Origin: Globodera rostochiensis
Taxonomy: Eukaryota > Nematoda > Chromadorea > Rhabditida > Heteroderidae
Length of the DNA stretch: 64,000 bases
Direction: 5' to 3'
Assembly (NCBI GenBank): GCA_018350325.1
Contig: JAEVLN010000012.1
Span: 248,001 to 312,000 of the forward strand
The position numbers and the translations under genes are program-made. The notes beneath the pieces were generated by a model. That model ran no database searches. It was not told where the DNA came from and saw only the letters and a program-made list of their open reading frames with translations. Shown in pieces: positions 57,901 to 64,000 of this stretch. Position 1 is the first letter of the stretch, and each line of letters begins with the position of its first letter.

Positions 57901-58639
57901 GGAAGATGCGGTAAGGTTCTGAATGAATTTTAATTACCTATTTTTTATATTTGTTAATATGTAAAGCTTGTTAAAAAGAAATAAGAGGTTTTATTCAATT
58001 TATTTTTAAATGCCAAACTTGTCTCTGTCGTGCCCATGGCAAAGCGCAAAGAACACAAAGTGACAAATAGCGACAATTGGTTGTCCACTTCGGCACCCGT
58101 TTTTGTGTCCGCGAGAACGGCCAATTGGGGAGCTCCGAGCGCGCACTCGGCCAATTGAAGTGCCTGCGTTTGTTGGCACTTTGAGAAGTGAGGAACGGCA
58201 CGGCACAACCCCTGGACCCCCAAAGTTTCGTTCCCAAAAAAAAGACAAAATCATTTTGTTGCTTCCATTTTAGTCACTTCTTGAACTTGCGGGGGGGGGG
58301 GGGGACCTGGTGGAAGGGCAGTTGGGTGCTGGGGTGTTGCTGGGATGCGGCGGCCTCTCCCCTGCACTCCTCCCCCTCTTCTTCCTCCTGTTGCTGCTCG
58401 TCCTGCTCCTCCTTCCCCTCCGTCACGGCATTCTTTCGTCTCTTCTCCTCCGTCTCCATTCTTTCGACAAAAATTTGGCTTTTCCATTAAATTGAAAGTT
58501 CGAACCTTTCGGTCAATTGCCGATGCAACAAACGCGACAACAAATTGAGTACGGTCGCCCAATCCGCCGCTTCGACGGCCCACGGAGCGTTGGGAAGGCC
58601 GAAAGAGTCGATCCAACGGGCCAAATCCTTCACTCGCAT
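54969..58639 (-). CDS. MICAL-L-like adaptor: CH-like, LIM, NPF motifs, bMERB domain
   Basis: Exons, read downward: 58639-58506, 58460-58307, 58211-58034, 57918-57810, 57768-57609, 57558-57403, 57247-57083, 57038-56520, 56472-56416, 56358-56193, 56140-56029, 55979-55906, 55773-55609, 55162-54969; phases close, giving about 780 residues (MICAL-L1 is about 860). The N-terminus is CH-like, with a clear second half (ALQLAECALGAPQL...DNQLSLFVTLCSL). The LIM domain reads FCASCGESVHFIERLILEGR TWHRTCLKCALCG...FHC...CVEHF. Exon 8 carries two NPF motifs (EELNPFGLEDE and EQNPFGD), which in MICAL-L and EHBP1 proteins bind EHD proteins. The C-terminal bMERB region (LYDLDTRLRKLHAQLDQWEI to NELTELELRDRS) would bind Rab8/10-type GTPases. 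Expected role: recycling-endosome tubulation. No monooxygenase domain is present. Two introns are GC-AG (donors at 58033 and 56192) and a third is possible (57402). A ~50-residue acidic insertion interrupts the CH region. Confidence 0.85.
55250..55600 (+). repeat. C-rich simple repeat in the last MICAL-L-like intron
   Basis: Runs of 5-12 C alternate with TTCCCC, CTTGCC and CTCTCC. It accounts for almost all of the intron between 55608 and 55163 on the minus strand. The glycine-rich or proline-rich frames crossing it are compositional. Confidence 0.9.
57262..57395 (-). repeat. Tandem ~46-bp units in a MICAL-L-like intron
   Basis: Three copies of a unit containing GATTTGTTGACATATCCAAT and AATCTCTTTTTGCTG lie in the intron between exons 6 and 7. 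Each copy presents a potential GT donor (GGATAT|gtcaac on the minus strand) in frame with the exon 6 reading frame, so alternative donors are possible. Confidence 0.85.
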
Positions 58640-58919
58640 TTGTAAAAGGCAAATTTGGAGATTCAATCGAATGCTAATTATGTAATAAACTCTGAACTTT
58701 TGGAATAATTGCTTCGATATTCAAATTGCCTTTCAACAAATTGCCCAACTAATTGATTGTGAGCTGACAGTCAGTTGGACGACGAATGAATGGACGGAAA
58801 GACCGCCGCCGCTCGACTGACTGATCGGGCGGGGGGGGGGGGAATGGCGACGAATCAAATATAGGGGCGGACTTGGGACACTTCTCTGACCTCTTCACAT
58901 TGCACAGAGAGAAAGAGAC

Positions 58920-59958
58920 CGGCGGGCAACCCCGGGAGGGTTTTAGGGATAATGAGCAAAGACCGGGCAACCCCGGGAGGGCTTTAGGGATAATGAGCAA
59001 AGACTGGGCTACCACGGGAGGGCTTTAGGGATAATGAGCAAAGACCGGGCAACCCCGGGAGGGCTTTAGGGATAATGAGCAAAGACTGGGCTACCCCGGG
59101 AGGGCTTTAGGGATAATGAGCAAAGACCGGGCAACCCCGGGAGGGCTTTAGGGAATGAGCAAAGACCGGGCAACCACGGGAGGGCTTTAGGGATAATGAG
59201 CAAAGACCGGGCAACCCCGGGAGGGCTTTAGGGATAATGAGCAAAGACTGGGCAACCCCGGGAGGGCTTTAGGGATAATGAGCAAAGACTGGGCAACCCC
59301 GGGAGGGCTTTAGGGATAATGAGCAAAGACTGGGCTACCCCGGGAGGGCTTTAGGGATAATGAGCAAAGACTGGGCTACCCCGGGAGGGCTTTAGGGATA
59401 ATGAGCAAAGACTGGGCTACCCCGGGAGGGCTTTAGGGATAATGAGCAAAGACTGGGCAACCCCGGGAGGGCTTTAGGGATAATGAGCAAAGACTGGGCT
59501 ACCCCGGGAGGGCTTTAGGGATAATGAGCAAAGACTGGGCAACCCCGGGAGGGCTTTAGGGATAATGAGCAAAGACCGGGCAACCCCGGGAGGGCTTTAG
59601 GGATAATGAGCAAAGACTGGGCAACCCCGGGAGGGCTTTAGGGATAATGAGCAAAGACTGGGCTACCCCGGGAGGGCTTTAGGGATAATGAGCAAAGACT
59701 GGGAAACCCCGGGAGGGCTTTAGGGATAATGAGCAAAGACCGGGCAACCCAGGGAGGGCTTTAGGGATAATGAGCAAAGACCGGGCAACCCCGGGAGGGC
59801 TTTAGGGATAATGAGCAAAGACTGGGCAACCCCGGGAGGGCTTTAGGGATAATGAGCAAAGACTTTTAGGGATAATGAGCAAAGACTGGGCAACCCCGGG
59901 AGGGCTTTAGGGATAATGCAAAGACCGGGCAACCCCGGGAGGGTTTTAGGGATAATGC
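58920..59958 (+). repeat. 41-bp minisatellite with TAGGGATAATGAGCAAAG core
   Basis: About 25 highly similar 41-bp copies of the form CGGGCAACCCCGGGAGGGCT plus TTAGGGATAATGAGCAAAGAC. Variation is mostly C/T at one site, CAA/CTA in the middle, and a few short deletions near 59150, 59865 and 59920. Homogeneity suggests recent expansion. It does not carry a long open frame. Confidence 0.97.
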
Positions 59959-60040
59959 AAATTTCTGTGGAAACTCTCTGAGGTTGCGAGTTTATTCAAT
60001 TTGTATTGGAGGGTTGCGGGGGATCCGGATATAAACCGGT

Positions 60041-60192
60041 CTAAAACAGCTCCCAGCGCCACCCAACGGCCGTTGATTCGTCCACTTTTTTGCGCTTTTC
60101 AGTGGCATCTTCGGGGGATTGTGTGCTAACATAAGTGCGCCCACCCCCCTCCCCCCACACCGTGTCGACCACAACCCCCGCCACTTTCTCCC
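60041..60192 (-). CDS. Possible terminal exon, parent gene unknown
   Basis: On the minus strand a CCTTCAG acceptor ends at 60193. An open frame of 50 codons then reads EKVAGVVVDTVWGEGGGRTY, VSTQSPEDATEKRKKVDEST, AVGWRWELF, to a TAG at 60043-60041. Composition looks coding, unlike the repeats around it. No upstream exon joins it confidently. It could be the last exon of a small gene or an alternative 3' exon of the gene at 61510-64000. Confidence 0.35.
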
Positions 60193-60639
60193 CTGAAGGG
60201 ACAAATCAATTCTTTCTTCCTTTCTCAGCTGAGAGAGAAAAAGAGAACCGGGGCAAAGAGAAGCAGAGAATGGGGGAAAGAAAGTAAGGCGTGGGGTGAA
60301 AGTAAATTCAAAAACGGAGGAGAATGAATGTGTTAATGGGGGGGGGGGGGGGGGTGGGGGGGGGGGGGGGGGTACGACGACGATGAGAATGGAAATTGAA
60401 TATTTTTTTACTTTTATTCGCACAAAATGCCCTCCGGGCTAAAGAGGAATTGACTCTTCGGCTCTGAAAGTGTCACAGAATGAGAGAATATATCCAACTT
60501 CTCACAGCTGGATGTCTTCTTGTTTTCCTGCCGCTCTCTCGTGGGATTTGGGTCACCCCCCCCCCGAAATGTTGCTTTGCCGTCCTCCAAAATTCGAAAG
60601 TTCTCCCAAATGATTGGCTTGGCATCCCCCCCCCCTCCC

Positions 60640-60782
60640 CCGGGGGCATTTACCCGGGGGCATTCCCCCGGGGGCATTCCCCCGGGGGCATTCCCCCGGG
60701 GGGCATTTACCCGGGGGCATTCCCCCGGGGGAATCCGGGGGCATTCCCCCGGGGGCATTTACCCGGGGGGCATTTACCCGTG
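60640..60782 (+). repeat. Tandem CCCGGGGGCATT array
   Basis: About ten short units of 13-15 bp (CCCGGGGGCATTCCC or CCCGGGGGCATTTAC). Each contains the palindrome CCCGGG and alternating G and C runs, so hairpins are possible. Open frames through it are repeat artefacts. Confidence 0.9.
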
Positions 60783-61509
60783 ACTCAGCAATCCCCCGCT
60801 TGTGTTCAACATTGCGCATTCAGCAACTGATGATGAGCCCCCATCGATTCCCCCCCCCCATTCATTTTGCCCATTCTTTTTAAGTCTTTGTCAAATATTT
60901 GCGTTTTGGACGATTCACTCGCCCAACCCAACACAGACACCGGACGGACGACACTCATTTATTGTGGACGAGTTTTTTGGGTGGAGGGGGGAAGAAAGGA
61001 GTAACGGAGGCAGAATAATAAAGAATAATGAATAATGAACAAATAATAAAATAATAATAATGAGGGGGAGGGGGGGGGGGGTGATGGCTTGAGGGTTCAG
61101 CAAGTGACATTTGCATCGCGCGCAACCACCAAATATAGAAAGGAGGCCTTGGGGCCTGGGAAAGTCGCCTGTCCCTTAGACATTTGAGTACTGCTACTGA
61201 GTCCCCGTTTAAATTTCCTATTTGAGTACCAGATTAAAAATAAAAATTTAATACAAAATAATTCCTTTACTAAAATCTTTCCGCAGCTGTTGGGGTAAAC
61301 CGGTTATGCTAATTGGTTTAAACTTTAAACGCAGAAATCGCAACTTTATTCTCACTTTTATTCGATAATTTTAACCCAAAAATTGAATTCTGTCAAATTG
61401 CACAAAATGATTAAATAAAGTAAAATAGCGGCGGCATTGGCATTCATTCCCTCCATTTTGTCCATGGACATTTTGAAAGTGTCCCCCGGCCGTCTCATTT
61501 CCTCCTCCA

Positions 61510-64000
61510 TCATCTTCCTCCCCTGAACAGGTTGCCAATGCCGCCGAAAATGCCTCCCCCGCCCCCGCGCTGCTTGAACTCCTGCACTTCTTGCTTGAAG
61601 CGTTCCTCTTGCAACTTTTCGAAAGCGGCACACTTTTTGTCCTTGAAGATGTTCGGCAACTGTTCGGGGAATGAATTGGATGTCCAGCAAAGTATTCGAT
61701 ATAAATAGTAAAGGGGCTGGGCCCATTTCCCAATCCTTCCCAACAAAAGGGAGACGAACTCCCAACAAATTCAATACGTTTCCAGCAGTGGTGGCGGCCT
61801 CAAACAGAACGTTCGTCTTCACTTTGGACCCCTCAATTTCGTAGTCGACAACGCCGTGTTCGCAGGCCAACAGCCGGTCCGGCGCTCTCTTTGACGTCCA
61901 GTACTCCAACAATTCCGAGTTTGTGGGCGTGTAACTGCCCTGCTGAAATTGTAATTTTTATGATTTTGCACAATTTTTGCCATCCATTTACGCACGTCCA
62001 AACTGTTGGCGGCCAGCCACTCGCCGATAATCGCCAATTTGAATGCCTTTCCCAACAGCGGGTTGTCCAATTGCGAAAAGAATTCCTTTTCCATTTCCGC
62101 GCGGTTGGGCGCCCGCTCGAAGAACTGATTTGGCTTATGTTCTTGTTCCGGTTACACCTTCACCTTCATCCACACGTCGATGGCACCCTGCTTCTGCCAG
62201 TAATCCTTTTGCCAAACGCTTTTGGTGAAGGTGGAACACAACGTGAAGTTGGGGTCCTCCGGCGGCGGGCACAGTTTGGTGGTCAGTCGATACGTCCGCT
62301 CGTCCGTGGCACGGCACAAATTGCCGTCCGTGTTCTCCAACAACTTCAGTTTTCTACGAACAATTGAACGTTTGATTTTTTGTGGTGTTTTCCCATTGGT
62401 TTGAAAAGGGTTCAAACCAAAAGTGCCATTGCCATTGTCAATTGGCATGACACCGTTGCCGAAAGTGCCATTGGCATTGTCGAAAGTGCCATTGACATTG
62501 TCAATTGGCATGACACCGTTTGCCGAAAGTGCCATTGCCATTGTGTCAATTGGCATGACACCGTTTGCCGAAAGTGCCATTGCCAATGTGTCAATTGGCA
62601 TGACACCGTGCCATTGGCATTGTCGAAAGTGCCATTGCCATTGTGTCAATTGGCATGACACCGTTTGCCGAAAGTGCCATTGCCATTGTGTCAATTGGCA
62701 TGACACCGTTTGCCGAAAGTGCCATTGACATTGTCAATTGGCATGGCACCGTTTGCCGAAAGTGCCATTGCCATTGTGTCAATTGGCATGGCACCGTTTG
62801 CCGAAAGTGCCATTGCCATTGTGTCAATTGGCATGGCACCGTTTATTACGTCAAAGCGGTGTTTGTTCACCTGCTGCCCTTGCACCAGTCGCAGTAATAA
62901 CATTCGCGTCCGCACGTTGCAATGTCCATGCAGCGTAATTTTCCAATGGGCTGTATGTGCACGTCCAATTTCATCGCCAATCGGTTGATGTGCACGTCTG
63001 AAGGACGGGCGGTTGAAGCAGTTCAAGAAAAGGGGGGGGGGGGACAGAAAAAGTGGCCTTTTAATGAACCCTTTTTTACTTCGTTCCCCCAATTATCTCA
63101 ACTAATATTTATTATTAACAACATTCACTTGGTGGCAAAGTGACATCGATGGACATGTCGAAACAGTCGGGCCTGAATTCGAAGATATTCCCAAAAGATT
63201 TGAACAAATTGGACCAGGTCAGCCTCAATGTGCTGTTCTCGTCCCTTTGGCTGGGATGGCTGAATTGCGGGTTGGCCAACTAAAAGATAATTAATTTTAT
63301 TCTTTGATCATCATTTATTGATTTTATTGATTTGACTGTTTATTGATCACAGAGTGATCACTTCCAAAAGCCGGATGATGGATCGGTCGTGCTGTCTGTA
63401 CCTTTATGGACTCGGTGCAGTCTTCGCCGGTCAGCTCCCGACAGCATGGCCCCCTCCGGGCGTCCTTCAGTCTGGTGATGAACAAATTCTTGCTGATCAC
63501 CGCCTGAGAAACGCAAATACTCAAAACAAATCGGCTAATTCATTTCTGCACTGACCTCATAAGAGCGTTCCCCGACTTTTCTCACAGAGCCCGTCCCAAT
63601 CGGCACGTCCTTGTCGTTGTACACAACCGTGTTCCCGTTCTTGTCCGCCACCACCTTAAAGTTTAAACCGTTCATTTCCCCTCTCTCTCTCTTTTTCTCT
63701 CTCTTTCCAACACTATTTCCCCCCTCCTCTCTCTCTCTTTTTCTCTCTCTTTCCAACACTATTTCCCCCCTCCTCTCTCTCTCTCTTTTTCTCTCTCTTT
63801 CCAACACTATTTCCCCCCTCCTCTCTCTCTCTCTCTTTTTCTCTCTCTTTCCAACACTATTTTCCCCTCTCTCTCTCTTCTCTCTCTCTCTTTCCAATAC
63901 TATTTCTCCTCACCTTTCCTGTACTCTTTCCCTGTGCGTCATAACACTGCGATATTCCCGGCGTTTCCGCCGTGCAAAAATATTTCTCTGAACGCCTCCC
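61510..64000 (-). CDS. Cysteine-rich, probably extracellular nematode protein, 5' truncated by window edge
   Basis: I do not recognise the family. Exons, read downward: a partial exon ending at 63914, then 63654-63556, 63503-63402, 63279-63129, 62997-62871, 62353-62158, 62133-61996, 61942-61760, 61659-61510 (stop at 61512-61510); all phases agree. The visible part is about 410 residues. Recurrent cysteines (FCTAE...SQCYD, GPCCRELTGEDC, CMDIATCGRECYYCDWC, NLCRAT...KLCPPP...LCST) suggest disulphide-bonded extracellular domains. Other features are Trp-rich KSVWQKDYWQKQ, an aliphatic helix LGKAFKLAIIGEWLAANSL and a Gly-rich tail RGGGGGIFGGIGNLFRGGR. The signal peptide should be beyond the window. 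Two introns are occupied by minisatellites. The regular phase structure and lack of stops argue for a functional gene. Confidence 0.7.
62446..62846 (+). repeat. 45-bp minisatellite in an intron of the cysteine-rich gene
   Basis: About nine copies of a unit with AATTGGCATGACACCGTTTG and CCGAAAGTGCCATTGCCATTGTGTC, some shortened, lie between the donor at 62870 and the acceptor at 62354 on the minus strand. Because the unit is 45 bp, 15-residue repeats appear in several frames; these are not considered coding. Confidence 0.93.
63676..63903 (+). repeat. Pyrimidine-rich ~55-bp tandem units in an intron of the cysteine-rich gene
   Basis: Four units combine CTCTCTCTTTTTCTCTCTC with TTTCCAACACTATTTCCCCC. 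The array fills the intron between the donor at 63913 and the acceptor at 63655 (minus strand). Confidence 0.93.

Larger units (their letters stand above)
58640..61509. other. Gene-poor region with minisatellites and one orphan exon
   Basis: It holds the 41-bp minisatellite at 58920-59958, a possible terminal exon at 60041-60192 on the minus strand, long G tracts at 60339-60372, the CCCGGGGGCATT array at 60640-60782 and an AT-rich stretch near 61190-61350. No complete gene was recognised. Confidence 0.55.

Noticed and set aside
58920..59958. CRISPR-like regular array
   Set aside because: Units are contiguous 41-bp tandem copies without unique spacers, in a eukaryotic genome.
58918..59960. 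I-SceI homing endonuclease recognition site
   Set aside because: Only the first 9 of 18 bases match; the remainder diverges in every copy.
62380..62897. 15-residue repeat proteins in several frames
   Set aside because: Translation of the 45-bp intronic minisatellite; frame-breaking shortened units and flanking splice sites argue against coding.

Overview
The window is nuclear DNA of a nematode, most likely a tylenchid plant parasite such as a cyst nematode. This is inferred from compact multi-exon genes with mostly 45-130 bp introns and weakly conserved 3' splice sites, a recognisable unc-86 orthologue, several GC-AG introns, and frequent runs of 10 or more G or C. No ribosomal, mitochondrial or bacterial signature was seen. 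All exon models were built by eye from splice motifs, reading phase and remembered family motifs, so individual boundaries may be off by a few bases.

Layout: the 3' end of an NSE2/MMS21-like SUMO ligase (+, about 111-604); a 4.3 kb G-tract-rich spacer; an unc-86/Brn3 POU-homeobox gene (+, 4922-8963) whose fifth intron is a 1.35 kb G-rich minisatellite; a NADAR-domain gene (-, 9609-11149); a kinesin-4 motor gene (-, 12918-18180) carrying two inverted-repeat transposons in its introns; a TIF1/TRIM24-type RING, B-box, polyQ, PHD and bromodomain gene (+, 19061-25347) with a nested transposon pair; a complete vps36 ESCRT-II gene (+, 26533-28477); a 10.6 kb gene for an unrecognised protein with about seven matrin/U1-like zinc fingers and two RS/RE-rich segments (+, 30041-40642); an SLC12A8-like transporter gene (+, 42141-45036); a TMEM86/YhhN-like membrane protein gene (-, about 45998-47164); a SWAP70/DEF6-like gene (-, 50291 to about 52716); a MICAL-L-like gene with NPF motifs, LIM and bMERB (-, 54969-58639); and the 3' part of a cysteine-rich, probably secreted protein gene (-, 61510 to the window edge).

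The genes do not form an operon or pathway. Two broad functional groups recur: nuclear/chromatin factors (NSE2, UNC-86, TIF1-like, zinc-finger/RS protein, kinesin-4 of the chromosome-arm type) and membrane trafficking or cytoskeleton (VPS36, MICAL-L, SWAP70), plus two membrane proteins. Neighbouring genes face both ways with short spacers.

Between and inside the genes is a dense layer of non-autonomous DNA transposons. Eight have clear target-site duplications: three ~470 bp elements with 9-bp duplications and ends made of TTCAGTGCC tandem repeats, and five with 8-bp duplications. There are also more than ten minisatellites, most of them in introns. The best candidates for something undescribed are the tandem-repeat-ended MITE family, the zinc-finger/RS protein, the triplicated 3' splice site in the kinesin motor, and the motif-dense unc-86 intron.
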